In this document: positions 1 to 8,067 of the stretch, in pieces | Position numbering within the stretch: the first letter of the stretch is position 1 | Layout: every line of letters starts with the position of its first letter | NCBI RefSeq assembly: GCF_035918395.1 | Contig: NZ_CP142362.1 | Span: 781,501 to 845,500 of the forward strand | DNA length: 64,000 nucleotides | Direction: 5' to 3' | Source of the DNA: Mycolicibacterium sp. ND9-15 | GTDB lineage: Bacteria > Actinomycetota > Actinomycetes > Mycobacteriales > Mycobacteriaceae | The notes under the pieces: generated by a model | What the model was told of the DNA's origin: nothing | Database searches by the model: none | The model's input: only the letters and a program-made list of their open reading frames with translations | Made by a program: the position numbers and the translations under genes

Positions 1-1
1 C

Positions 2-118
2 GATCACGAGCGCCGGGTGCGCGACGAACTTCAGCAGGGCCGCAGGCACGTGTTCGAGTCCGAAATGAAGGAGCGGCGTCGTACCCGGGGTCGTCCCGGG
101 CACGAACACCGCCCCTGA
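2..118 (+). CDS. C-terminal tail of an unidentified protein (partial)
   Basis: An open frame enters from the left edge and ends at TGA 116-118, giving 38 charged, Arg-rich residues (start DHERRVRDELQQ, end GRPGHEHRP). It looks like a hydrophilic cytoplasmic tail. In M. tuberculosis the gene beside ilvC here is Rv3000, a plus-strand membrane protein, so this may be its C-terminus; that assignment rests on position only. The terminator-like palindrome starting 5 bases after the stop supports a real gene end. No domain can be recognised from this fragment. Confidence 0.45.
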   Translation, partial: DHERRVRDELQQGRRHVFESEMKERRRTRGRPGHEHRP

Positions 119-122
119 CCGT

Positions 123-175
123 GCGATTGTGGAGCGCTAGCGGCGCTGAGCGCCGCTGCGGCTCCACAAAATCGC
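123..175. terminator. Bidirectional terminator palindrome between the left-edge gene and ilvC
   Basis: Outer arms GTGGAGC (129-135) and GCTCCAC (161-167) are extended by GCGATT and AAATCGC, and enclose a second perfect stem AGCGGCGCT (139-147) / AGCGCCGCT (149-157). The structure lies between two convergent stops (118 and 179), the expected place for a shared terminator. A sequence relative of the same element lies at 8034-8067 plus 9396-9429, where an IS has split it. Confidence 0.7.
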
Positions 176-178
176 GTC

Positions 179-1204
<1,026 letters not shown>

Positions 1205-1221
1205 CTACTAACTGACTTGGC

Positions 1222-1731
1222 TTACTTGGTGTTGCCGATACCGCGGGGGCCGCGCGACAGCGAGACCACACCGGACTGCACGATCTCGCGAATCCCGAAG
1301 GGTTCCAATACCCGTAGCAGCGCCTCGAGCTTCTCTTGGGTGCCGGTCGCCTCGATCGTCAACGACTCCGTCGACACGTCGACGACTTTGGCGCGGAACA
1401 GGTTCACCGCCTCGATGACCTGCCCGCGGGTCGACGCGTCGGTGCGCACCTTGATCAGCGCCAGCTCGCGGGATACCGAGTTGTCCTCTTCCTGCTGGAC
1501 GATCTTGACCACGTTCACCAGCTTGTTGAGCTGTTTGGTGATCTGCTCGAGAGGCGCTTCCTCCACGCTGACGACGATCGTCATCCGCGACATGTTCTTG
1601 TGCTCGGTCGCGCCGACCGCAAGGGACTGGATGTTGAAGCCGCGGCGTGAGAACAGCGACGCGACCCGTGCCAGGACACCGGGCTTGTCCTCGACCAACA
1701 CCGACAATGTGTGCGTTGCGGCCGTACTCAT
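1222..1731 (-). CDS. ilvN: Acetolactate synthase small (regulatory) subunit IlvN
   Basis: The 169-residue regulatory subunit of acetohydroxyacid synthase, which gives valine feedback sensitivity and activates IlvB. The N-terminal ACT domain (LSVLVEDKPGVLARVASLFSRRG) is followed by the C-terminal small-subunit domain. A longer in-frame extension exists, but the ATG at 1731 gives [15 protein letters not shown], the usual mycobacterial start. It overlaps the ilvB stop by one base (TGATG), indicating translational coupling and fixed stoichiometry with IlvB. Confidence 0.95.
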   Translation of the reverse strand: MSTAATHTLSVLVEDKPGVLARVASLFSRRGFNIQSLAVGATEHKNMSRMTIVVSVEEAPLEQITKQLNKLVNVVKIVQQEEDNSVSRELALIKVRTDASTRGQVIEAVNLFRAKVVDVSTESLTIEATGTQEKLEALLRVLEPFGIREIVQSGVVSLSRGPRGIGNTK

Positions 1732-3599
1732 CAGGCGTGCCCTTCTTCCGGATCGTCGAACAGCGGGCGGATGCCGCGAGCGGCCTGGATCTCGTCGTTG
1801 CTGGTGCCAGCCGCGACCATGGGCCACACCTGGGCGTCCGCACCGACGATGAAGTCGATCACCACCGGACGGTCGTTGATCTCACGTGCCTGCCTGATCA
1901 CGTCCTCGACGTCTTCGGCTCGCTCACAACGCAATCCGACGCAGCCGAGCGCCTCGGCGAGCTTGACGAAGTCGGGGATGCGGCGCGAGTGCGTGGCCAG
2001 ATCCGTTTGGCTGTACCGCTCGTCATAGAACAGCGTCTGCCACTGACGCACCATGCCGAGGTTGCCGTTGTTGATCAGCGCCACCTTGATGGGCGCACCC
2101 TCGACGGCACAGGTCGCCAGCTCCTGGTTGGTCATCTGGAAGCAGCCGTCGCCGTCGATGGCCCAGACTTCGGCCTCGGGGCGGCCGAACTTGGCGCCCA
2201 TCGCCGCGGGCACCGCGTAACCCATGGTGCCCAGGCCGCCGGAGTTGAGCCACGTCTTCGGGTTCTCGTAGGAGATGAACTGGGCGGCCCACATCTGGTG
2301 CTGTCCGACGCCCGCGACGTACACCGCCTCCGGCCCTGCCATCTTGCCCAGCGTCTCGATCACATACTCCGGCGACAGGCTGCCGTCGCTCTGCGGCCCG
2401 TAGCTCAACGGGTATGTCGCCTGCACCCCGTGCAAATACTCCCACCAGTTGTCGATCTTGAGCGTCTCGGCGATGTCGTCGCGGCGCAGCGCCCCGATCA
2501 GCTCGGCGATGACCGCCTTGACGTCAGCCACGATCGGCACATCGGCGTGACGGTTCTTACCGATCTCGGCGGGGTCGATGTCGGCGTGGATGACCTTTGC
2601 CTCCGGCGCAAAGGAATCCAGTTTGCCGGTCACCCGGTCATCGAAGCGGGTGCCCAGCGCGATCAACAGGTCGCTGCGCTGCAGGGCGGCCACCGCCGAC
2701 ACCGTGCCGTGCATCCCGGGCATGCCCATGTTCTGCGGATGACTGTCGGGAAACGCACCGCGCGCCATCAGCGTGGTGACTACCGGAATACCGGTCAGCT
2801 CGGCCAGTTCCAGGAGCTCCGCGCTGGCATCGCCGCGGATCACGCCGCCGCCGACGTAGAGCACCGGCTTGCGGGACGCCGCGATCAGCTTCGCGGCCTC
2901 CCTGATCTGGCGGCTGTGCGGCTTGGTGTTCGGCCTGTAGCCGGGCAGGTCGGTGCGCGGCGGCCAGCTGAATGTGCACTGGCCCTGCAGGACGTCCTTG
3001 GGGATGTCCACGAGCACCGGACCAGGACGTCCTGACGACGCGATGTGGAACGCCGAGGCGATCGCCTGCGGGATCTCGTCGCCGCTGCGCACCAGGAAGT
3101 TGTGCTTGGTGATCGGCATCGTGATGCCGAAGATGTCGGCTTCTTGGAACGCATCGGTGCCGATCAGGCCTCGCCCGACCTGACCGGTGATCGCGACCAC
3201 CGGGATCGAGTCCATGTGCGCGTCGGCCAGCGGCGTGACCAGGTTCGTGGCACCAGGACCCGAGGTGGCCATCATCACGCCGACCTTGCCGGTCGCGTGC
3301 GCATAACCACTGGCCGCATGGCCGGCGCCCTGCTCGTGGCGGACCAGTACGTGGCGCAGCTTCTGGGAGTCGAACAGCGGGTCGTACACCGGCAGCACCG
3401 CGCCGCCGGGGATCCCGAAGATCGTGTCGACGTCCAGTTCCTCCAGCGACCGGATCACCGCCTGCGCGCCGGTCATCTGTTGCGGCGCAACGCGTTGGGC
3501 CGACGCGGGCGTCGACGTCGCTCGCGATTTCTCGACATGTCCGTCATCGGGCACGGTTGCGGCCACCTGCTCCAGCGGTCGAGTTGTTGGTGCGCTCAC
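1731..3599 (-). CDS. ilvB: Acetolactate synthase large (catalytic) subunit IlvB
   Basis: Catalytic subunit of acetohydroxyacid synthase (thiamine diphosphate, FAD, Mg), the first common step of branched-chain amino acid synthesis. 622 residues, close to mycobacterial IlvB1. The TPP-activating Glu is E89 in [14 protein letters not shown], and the C-terminal TPP/Mg motif begins [12 protein letters not shown] and ends INNGNLG. The first ~40 residues are a low-complexity extension typical of mycobacteria. GTG start with an AGGAG ribosome site about 10 bases upstream. It heads ilvBNC, and its 200-base leader carries an attenuator. Confidence 0.97.
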   Translation of the reverse strand: MSAPTTRPLEQVAATVPDDGHVEKSRATSTPASAQRVAPQQMTGAQAVIRSLEELDVDTIFGIPGGAVLPVYDPLFDSQKLRHVLVRHEQGAGHAASGYAHATGKVGVMMATSGPGATNLVTPLADAHMDSIPVVAITGQVGRGLIGTDAFQEADIFGITMPITKHNFLVRSGDEIPQAIASAFHIASSGRPGPVLVDIPKDVLQGQCTFSWPPRTDLPGYRPNTKPHSRQIREAAKLIAASRKPVLYVGGGVIRGDASAELLELAELTGIPVVTTLMARGAFPDSHPQNMGMPGMHGTVSAVAALQRSDLLIALGTRFDDRVTGKLDSFAPEAKVIHADIDPAEIGKNRHADVPIVADVKAVIAELIGALRRDDIAETLKIDNWWEYLHGVQATYPLSYGPQSDGSLSPEYVIETLGKMAGPEAVYVAGVGQHQMWAAQFISYENPKTWLNSGGLGTMGYAVPAAMGAKFGRPEAEVWAIDGDGCFQMTNQELATCAVEGAPIKVALINNGNLGMVRQWQTLFYDERYSQTDLATHSRRIPDFVKLAEALGCVGLRCERAEDVEDVIRQAREINDRPVVIDFIVGADAQVWPMVAAGTSNDEIQAARGIRPLFDDPEEGHA

Positions 3600-3666
3600 G
3601 GTGTTCGTTCTCCTAAATCCTGGTTCGGATCCGTATCTAGGGTCTCAAATCGGTTGTCGGGGCAAG

Positions 3667-3702
3667 AAAAAACCCCCGTCAGCAAGGCTGCTGTACGAGG
3701 GT
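3667..3702 (-). terminator. ilvB attenuator (intrinsic terminator)
   Basis: Read on the minus strand, ACCCTCGT and CAGCA pair with TGCTG and ACGGGGGT, followed at once by TTTTTT. This GC stem plus U-run lies inside the ilvB leader, 20 bases after the leader-peptide stop and about 68 bases before the ilvB start. It is therefore an attenuator and not an end-of-gene terminator. Intrinsic terminators with a full U-run are uncommon in mycobacteria, which strengthens a regulatory role. Confidence 0.85.
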
Positions 3703-3721
3703 CGCGCGTCGGTGCCGGTGG

Positions 3722-3793
3722 CTATGCCCGCATAAGGGCGAGCGCGGCATCAACGCGCTTACCAATTACTACGAGCACCCCCACGGTCTGCAT
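3722..3793 (-). CDS. ilvB leader peptide (23 aa, Val/Leu/Ile-rich)
   Basis: ATG at 3793 to TAG at 3722-3724. The peptide begins MQTVGVLVVIGKR and ends ALALMRA: 5 Val, 3 Leu and 1 Ile in 23 residues, including a V-G-V-L-V-V-I cluster. Placement immediately before the attenuator hairpin matches classical ribosome-mediated attenuation, in which ribosomes stalling at branched-chain codons prevent terminator folding and let ilvBNC be transcribed. No good Shine-Dalgarno is visible; the start is most likely leaderless, with the -10 box 8 bases upstream. Confidence 0.85.
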   Translation of the reverse strand: MQTVGVLVVIGKRVDAALALMRA

Positions 3794-3801
3794 AGCCGTC
3801 T

Positions 3802-3831
3802 ACGGTAGCCTCTGCACTGGTCACGGGTCAA
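3802..3831 (-). promoter_or_regulatory. ilvBNC promoter
   Basis: On the minus strand a -35 TTGACC (3826-3831) and a -10 TACCGT (3802-3807) are separated by 18 bp. The leader-peptide ATG starts 8 bases after the -10, so transcription should begin at or within a base or two of the ATG. Confidence 0.75.
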
Positions 3832-3858
3832 ATCGCGACTCAGTGCGAAGATGGCGGG

Positions 3859-4254
3859 GTGAGTCCCGACGCTGTGCCTGCCCCCGTCGTCATCCGAATC
3901 TCCCCGATGGCGCATTTCGCCGTCGGGTTCCTGGCGCTCAGCCTGCTCGCGCTCGTTCTCGCGGGTCTCACTTGGGTGGCCCTGCTCTTGATCGTGCCGA
4001 TCGGACTCTCTGTCCACGTCGCGCGCTCCCGGACGGTGGCCGACCGCGACGCCCTGACCGCGCGCACGTTGCTGGGCAGTGAGACGGTGCGATGGGACGA
4101 CGTCGACGGCCTGCGATTCGGCAAGGGTTCGTCGGCCTACGCGCATCTTCGGGACGGCAGGCAACTGCGCCTGCCGGCGGTGACATTCGCGACGTTGCCG
4201 CTGCTGACCGAGGCCAGCGGCGGCCGCGTTCCGAACCCCTATCCGCAGGACTAG
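3859..4254 (+). CDS. cfp6: Cfp6-like PH-domain membrane-associated protein
   Basis: 131 residues homologous by sequence and position to M. tuberculosis Cfp6 (Rv3004), a small protein with two membrane segments (about residues 17-36 and 38-52) followed by a bacterial PH-like domain (SETVRWDDVDGLRFGKGSSA). The C-terminus LPAVTFATLPLLTEASGGRV is the conserved family signature. Function is unknown. GTG start at 3859. It is divergent from ilvB; the IS110 element begins only a few bases after its stop and leaves the reading frame intact. Confidence 0.85.
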   Translation: MSPDAVPAPVVIRISPMAHFAVGFLALSLLALVLAGLTWVALLLIVPIGLSVHVARSRTVADRDALTARTLLGSETVRWDDVDGLRFGKGSSAYAHLRDGRQLRLPAVTFATLPLLTEASGGRVPNPYPQD

Positions 4255-4275
4255 ATACCCCAGGTGTGTAGCGGG

Positions 4276-5487
4276 TCAAGCGGCGGCGGCTTGTCTGTGT
4301 GCCCAGGCTTTGTGTTCGTCGTAGCGGGTGTGGTGGCGTAGGCAGCCGTGGAGGATGCCGACGAGGCGGTTTCCGAGTGCGCGTATGGCTTGGTGGTGGG
4401 TGTCGCCGTTGGCGCGGTGTTCGTCGTAGTAGGCACGAGCGCCGACGCTTCGGGTCAGCGTGCAAAACGCCCATTGATCGACTGCGTCGTAGAGGCGTTT
4501 GTTGCGGATGTGGCGGGCCAGCACGGCACGTTTTCGACCCGACGCGATGGTCAACGGTGATGTTCCCGCGTAGTTCTTGCGACACTTGGCCGTGGTGAAC
4601 CGGTTCGGGTCGTCCCCGAACTCACCGAGCACCCGGGCGCCGAGCACAACACCAAGTCCTGGCAGGGAGCGGTAGATGTCGGCGTCCGGGTGCGTCTCAA
4701 AATGGTCGGCCAGCGCGGTTTCGAGGTCGGTGATCTGAGTGTTCAGCGCGGCAATGACGTGCACCGCCGCGGTCGTGGTGGCCCCGAACGCGGCTGTGAC
4801 CGCGGGCGGTGCAGTGAGATGCTCACGGCGCAGCACGGCTTGTATCTCGGTGGCGCGTGACTCGATGTTGCGTTGCCGTCCAGAAGCTTTGAGTGCCGAT
4901 CCGATCTTGGCCACGCTCAGTCGAGCGCCCTGGTCAGGTGTTGGAGCACGTCCCAGGATGGCCAGTGCGTCGCTGTCGGTGAGCGAATCGAAGGCCTCCA
5001 GCGCAGCGGGGTAGTACTCCCGCAGCCCGCTGCGCAGCATGTTGGCATGCCGGGTGCGTGCCCAGATCAAGCTTTGATGAGAACGGGCCAGCACCTTGAT
5101 CGCCTCAGCCTGCGGGCTGTCGCCGGCGATCAGTCGGTGATTGTGCCGGTCAGTGCGGACCAGATCGGCCAACAGCTTGGCATCAGCGGCATCGGACTTC
5201 GCCCCCGACACGTGATGCCGATCGCGGTAGCGGGCGGCCGCCATCGGGTTGATCGCCCACACCTGATAGCCGGCCGCGGCCAACGCCGAGACCCACAGGC
5301 CCCGATCGGTTTCGATGCCGACCAGCACCTGGTTTGGCTCCTCGGCGTGCGCGGCGATCAGCTCATGCAGGGCCCGGATACCGGCCAGGCCCTCGGGTAA
5401 TCGCCGGGCCGCCAAGTGTTGGCCTGTCTCGTCCATCAGATACACGTCGTGATGGTCTTCGGCCCAGTCGTCGCCGACGAAGATCAT
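4276..5487 (-). CDS. IS110-family transposase (DEDD recombinase)
   Basis: 403 residues, full length for the family. The N-terminal RuvC-like DEDD domain shows D7 (VGDDWAEDHHDV), E59 (VGIETD), D99 and D102 (KSDAADAKLLADLVR). The C-terminal Transposase_20 domain has the helix-hairpin-helix-like SLPGLGVVLGARVLGEFGD and S316 in TIASGRKRAV as the likely catalytic serine. The ATG at 5487 has AGGAGG about 9 bases upstream. No frameshift or stop is seen, so it appears functional. IS110 recombinases work with an RNA from the non-coding end; see the adjacent candidate. Confidence 0.93.
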   Translation of the reverse strand: MIFVGDDWAEDHHDVYLMDETGQHLAARRLPEGLAGIRALHELIAAHAEEPNQVLVGIETDRGLWVSALAAAGYQVWAINPMAAARYRDRHHVSGAKSDAADAKLLADLVRTDRHNHRLIAGDSPQAEAIKVLARSHQSLIWARTRHANMLRSGLREYYPAALEAFDSLTDSDALAILGRAPTPDQGARLSVAKIGSALKASGRQRNIESRATEIQAVLRREHLTAPPAVTAAFGATTTAAVHVIAALNTQITDLETALADHFETHPDADIYRSLPGLGVVLGARVLGEFGDDPNRFTTAKCRKNYAGTSPLTIASGRKRAVLARHIRNKRLYDAVDQWAFCTLTRSVGARAYYDEHRANGDTHHQAIRALGNRLVGILHGCLRHHTRYDEHKAWAHRQAAAA

Positions 5488-5656
5488 CAGTGTCCACCTC
5501 CTGCGCTCGTCGTTGATTCAGATGTGAGCCCGAGGACACTCGGCGGCGACCTAATGGATCAGTGCTCACGCACGGCACGACACCCCATCAGCGCTATAAG
5601 CGACCTCACCGAACCGGTCGGGGCACGATCTAGTCATAGGAGTCGAACAGCACTCC
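5488..5656 (-). ncRNA. Candidate IS110 bridge RNA
   Basis: About 170 bases upstream of the transposase hold no ORF but are rich in nested stems (minus-strand reading). CCCC/GGGG encloses GACC/GGTC, and GTGAGC (5564-5569) pairs with GCTCAC (5522-5527) around a large internal loop topped by CCGAG/CTCGG. In the IS110 subgroup the bridge RNA with target- and donor-binding loops comes from this left end. AGCACT in the second loop is complementary to AGTGCT near the inferred left end, and CACATCTG (5519-5526) nearly matches CACACCTG at the right end (4261-4268). Structure and guide assignments are by eye. Confidence 0.55.
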
Positions 5657-5747
5657 AGGCGAACGCAGTGCTCACCGACCAGCGGCTCGATAATCAGCGT
5701 CGCCGCACCGAATCACTATTCATTCGAGGCTCGCCGATCGACTCCCA

Positions 5748-6578
5748 TTAGGCGAACGGATTGCCGCCGTTGAACAGCACCCAGATCGCGACACCCGCGC
5801 CCGCGCCGAGCACCAACGCGCCGAACGACCCTAGGAACGGCCGGCGCGCCCATCCGCGTCCGGCGTCGAATCCGTACCGGCCGGGCCCGGTCAGCACGAG
5901 GGCCGCTACCGCGCACGTCAGGAACACCTTGTATTCGTGCCCGTCGGTCAGGAAGTCCGACAGCCGCGCCGCCTCGTGGGCGACCATCGCCTCGGCCAGC
6001 ACACCGGTCACCAGGTATGCCAGCGCACCGGCGGCCGCGACCGGAGTGAAGAGACCCAGGATCAGCAGCACCCCGGCAACGATCTGACCGCCGGTCGCCA
6101 CGTAGGTCAGGATGTCGGCGTAGCGGAAGCCCATATCGGACAGTTCCGTTTCCCACCCGCTGAGCCCGGGGCCGCCCCACAGGCCGAACGCCTTCTGCAG
6201 CCCATGGCCGATGAACAGCGCGCCCACCGCAAGCCGCAGCAAGAGAAGGCCCAGGTCGAGCGTGCCGCGACGGTCCGCCGCACCCCTGAACGGGTCAGGC
6301 CCGACCTCGGCGGGCTCAGGCGAATAGCTGTCCAGTACGTGTCGATCGCCAGGCTGCACGTACGGCAGCGGTTCGGGGTCGTTTAGCAATCCGAACCCAG
6401 GCGAGACCGGTGCGGCGCTGTTGGCGTCGTAGTGCGGGATCGCGGTGGTCTCGAAGTCGCCCGCGTAGTTGGCGGAGGGAAGATCGTCTTCGGGGTCGAC
6501 CAGGCTCGCCGACGCCGGCTGCCCGGCCGCGTCGTCGGGCCGCTGCCAGGCACGTGGGTCATTGGAATGACTGGTCAC
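5748..6578 (-). CDS. DoxX-family membrane protein
   Basis: 276 residues: a hydrophilic acidic N-terminal third (to about residue 105), then four membrane segments of the DoxX fold (LGLLLLRLAVGALFIGHGLQ; VATGGQIVAGVLLILGLFT; AAGALAYLVTGVLAEAMV; VFLTCAVAALVLTGPGRYG) and a C-terminal hydrophobic segment. It is the orthologue by position and sequence of M. tuberculosis Rv3005c, reported to act with SodA and SseA in a membrane oxidoreductase complex. GTG start; the -10 TACGCT (6585-6590) lies 6 bases upstream, implying a leaderless mRNA. Divergent from lppZ. Confidence 0.9.
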   Translation of the reverse strand: MTSHSNDPRAWQRPDDAAGQPASASLVDPEDDLPSANYAGDFETTAIPHYDANSAAPVSPGFGLLNDPEPLPYVQPGDRHVLDSYSPEPAEVGPDPFRGAADRRGTLDLGLLLLRLAVGALFIGHGLQKAFGLWGGPGLSGWETELSDMGFRYADILTYVATGGQIVAGVLLILGLFTPVAAAGALAYLVTGVLAEAMVAHEAARLSDFLTDGHEYKVFLTCAVAALVLTGPGRYGFDAGRGWARRPFLGSFGALVLGAGAGVAIWVLFNGGNPFA

Positions 6579-6600
6579 ACTGCCAGCGTAAGTGCTGATG

Positions 6601-6615
6601 ACCCGGTAACCGGGT
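6601..6615. promoter_or_regulatory. Palindrome in the doxX/lppZ divergent promoter region
   Basis: ACCCGGT-A-ACCGGGT is a perfect 7-bp inverted repeat with a one-base centre. It sits 11 bp beyond the doxX -10 box, within the -35/-10 span of that promoter, where a repressor could bind. No regulator is assigned. Confidence 0.4.
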
Positions 6616-6704
6616 ATTGGCGCGGTGCTTTCGGGGCCTTAATTCACCGGTTCTCTGCCGCTGCGTCCGGCGGGTGCGCGTGGCGGGCACGGCCGAACGA
6701 TCCG

Positions 6705-6710
6705 TAACCT
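6705..6710 (+). promoter_or_regulatory. lppZ -10 box, leaderless start
   Basis: TAACCT is followed by 7 bases and then the lppZ ATG, so the transcript should begin at the start codon. No Shine-Dalgarno sequence is present. Confidence 0.6.
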
Positions 6711-6717
6711 GGCTCGC

Positions 6718-7839
6718 ATGAAACTGCGCCGTCCGATGCGGGGTGTGCTCGCCGTGTCGTGTGCGGCGTTGCTCGTCGGGTCGGGATGTGCGCGATTCGA
6801 CGATCTGCAGTCGCAGCCGTTCACCACCGAGCCGAAACTCGAGCCGGGCCCGACGTCGACGCCGCCACCCCCGCCTCCGCTGCCGCCGACGCCGTTCCCC
6901 AAGGAGTGCCCGGCGCCCGGCGTCATGCAAGGGTGCCTGGAAAGCACCAGCGGGCTGATCATGCTCCCCGACAACCAGTCAGCGCTGGTCGCTGAGCGCA
7001 CGACCGGCGTTGTCAAGGAGGTTTCGGTCCGGGCTGAGCCCAAGGTCAAGACGACGCTGCCGGTCGACGGCTCGGGCGACGGCGGGCTGATGGACATCGT
7101 GCTCTCGCCGACCTATCAACAGGACCGGCTGATGTATGCCTACGTCAGCACCCCGACGGACAACCGCGTCGTCCGCATCGCCGATGGCGACATCCCCAAG
7201 CCGATCCTCACCGGCATCCCGAAGGGCGCCACCGGCAACACGGGCTCGTTGATCTTCACCAGCCCGACGACGCTGCTCGTGCAGACCGGCGACGCGGGAA
7301 ACGCCGCCGACGCCGCGAACCCGCAATCTCTGGCGGGCAAGGCGTTGCGCATCGAACAGCCCACCACGGTCGACCAGGCCCCGACGACGACGGCGCTGTC
7401 GGGCCTGGGCGCCGCGGGCGGCATGTGTATCGATCATTCGGACGGGTCCCTGTACGTCACCGACCGCGCACCGTCCGGTGACCGGTTGCAGCGCATCACG
7501 AAGGACTCCAAGACTTCGACGGTGTGGACCTGGCCCGACCGGCCGGGCGTGGCGGGTTGCGCGGCGCTCGACGGGTCGGTGCTGGTCAACCTCGTCAACA
7601 CCAAGCAGACCGTCGCCGTCCGAATGGCTCCCGAGACTGGCGCGGTCACCGGCGACCCCGAGGTGGTGCGCCAGGACCAGCACGGCCACGCCTGGGCGCT
7701 GGCGATGTCGCCAGACGGCAATATCTGGGGCGCCACGATCAACAAGACGGCGGGCGACGCGCAGAAGCTCGACGATGTCGTCTTCCCGCTGTTCCCACAG
7801 GGCGGCGGTTTCCCACGCAGTCCCGCGGACAACACCTGA
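6718..7839 (+). CDS. lppZ: Lipoprotein LppZ, sorbosone dehydrogenase-like beta-propeller
   Basis: 373 residues. The signal peptide (MKLRRPMRGVLAVSCAALL) ends in GSGC, a weak lipobox with Cys about residue 26, then a Pro-rich linker, then a PQQ/sorbosone dehydrogenase-type propeller (GDGGLMDIVLSPTYQQDRL, TGDAGNAADA, SLAGKALRIEQP). It matches M. tuberculosis LppZ (Rv3006), including the conserved C-terminus DVVFPLFPQGGGFPRS. It is expected to be anchored outside the plasma membrane; the substrate is unknown. The gene is intact, and the decayed region begins after its stop. Confidence 0.92.
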   Translation: MKLRRPMRGVLAVSCAALLVGSGCARFDDLQSQPFTTEPKLEPGPTSTPPPPPPLPPTPFPKECPAPGVMQGCLESTSGLIMLPDNQSALVAERTTGVVKEVSVRAEPKVKTTLPVDGSGDGGLMDIVLSPTYQQDRLMYAYVSTPTDNRVVRIADGDIPKPILTGIPKGATGNTGSLIFTSPTTLLVQTGDAGNAADAANPQSLAGKALRIEQPTTVDQAPTTTALSGLGAAGGMCIDHSDGSLYVTDRAPSGDRLQRITKDSKTSTVWTWPDRPGVAGCAALDGSVLVNLVNTKQTVAVRMAPETGAVTGDPEVVRQDQHGHAWALAMSPDGNIWGATINKTAGDAQKLDDVVFPLFPQGGGFPRSPADNT

Positions 7840-7919
7840 CCGGCTGGCCTCGCTCGATATTGCAGCCATGGCTGCGGTTCTGGCCAGCGAACAGCCCTGT
7901 ACGCAAACGTGGACACCGC

Positions 7920-8018
7920 GACACCGCTCACCGCGGGTTCTAGTCGTCGGGCCACGGCAAGGACCTGTCGATGTACGGGTTCGAGGACTACACCCGCATC
8001 AAGCACGTCATGGCGTAA
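7920..8018 (+). pseudogene. 3' remnant of an aldehyde dehydrogenase gene
   Basis: Codons 7944-8018 encode SSGHGKD followed by LSMYGFEDYTRIKHVMA and a stop. This is the characteristic C-terminus of betaine/aminobutyraldehyde-type aldehyde dehydrogenases (usual form GGxKxSGxGKDLSMYxxEDYTxxKHVM). Just upstream, in frame, HRGF-stop aligns with the family HGGFK, so the in-frame TAG (7941-7943) probably replaced a Lys AAG codon. The other ~450 residues are gone; lppZ ends about 80 bases upstream. The remnant points into the split terminator, as the end of the original gene would. Confidence 0.75.
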
Positions 8019-8033
8019 ACGGGGTAACTACGT

Positions 8034-8067
8034 GCGATTTCTGGAGTGTTAGCGGCGCTGACCGCCG
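8034..8067. repeat. Left half of a split terminator palindrome, ending in the IS481 target duplication
   Basis: GCGATTTCTGGAGTG (8034-8048) followed by TAGCGGCGCTGACCGCCG resembles the left arm and core of the intact palindrome at 123-175. The last 15 bases, CGGCGCTGACCGCCG (8053-8067), recur exactly at 9396-9410 on the far side of the IS, marking the target site duplication. Confidence 0.85.

Larger units (their letters stand above)
4262..5658 (-). mobile_element. IS110-family insertion sequence (ends inferred)
   Basis: A 1.4-kb element between the convergent ends of cfp6 and the DoxX gene, which are adjacent in M. tuberculosis. It has one DEDD transposase and a long non-coding stretch upstream of it, the IS110-type layout. 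IS110 elements lack clear terminal inverted repeats. The ends are placed at CCAGG, which occurs just outside both sides (4260-4264 and 5655-5659), with a CT core on the transposase strand. The boundaries are an inference and could shift by tens of bases, mainly on the right. Confidence 0.6.

Noticed and set aside
3600..3858. T-box or other riboswitch upstream of ilvB
   Set aside because: No T-box-like conserved sequence; the leader peptide plus terminator explains the region.
5630..5642. GACTAGAT match between the IS110 left end and the cfp6 stop region as a target guide
   Set aside because: An 8-base match is close to chance level for the lengths compared, so it is not used as evidence.
4262..5658. 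Terminal inverted repeats on the IS110 element
   Set aside because: None are seen, as expected for this family; only the shared CCAGG could be used to guess the ends.
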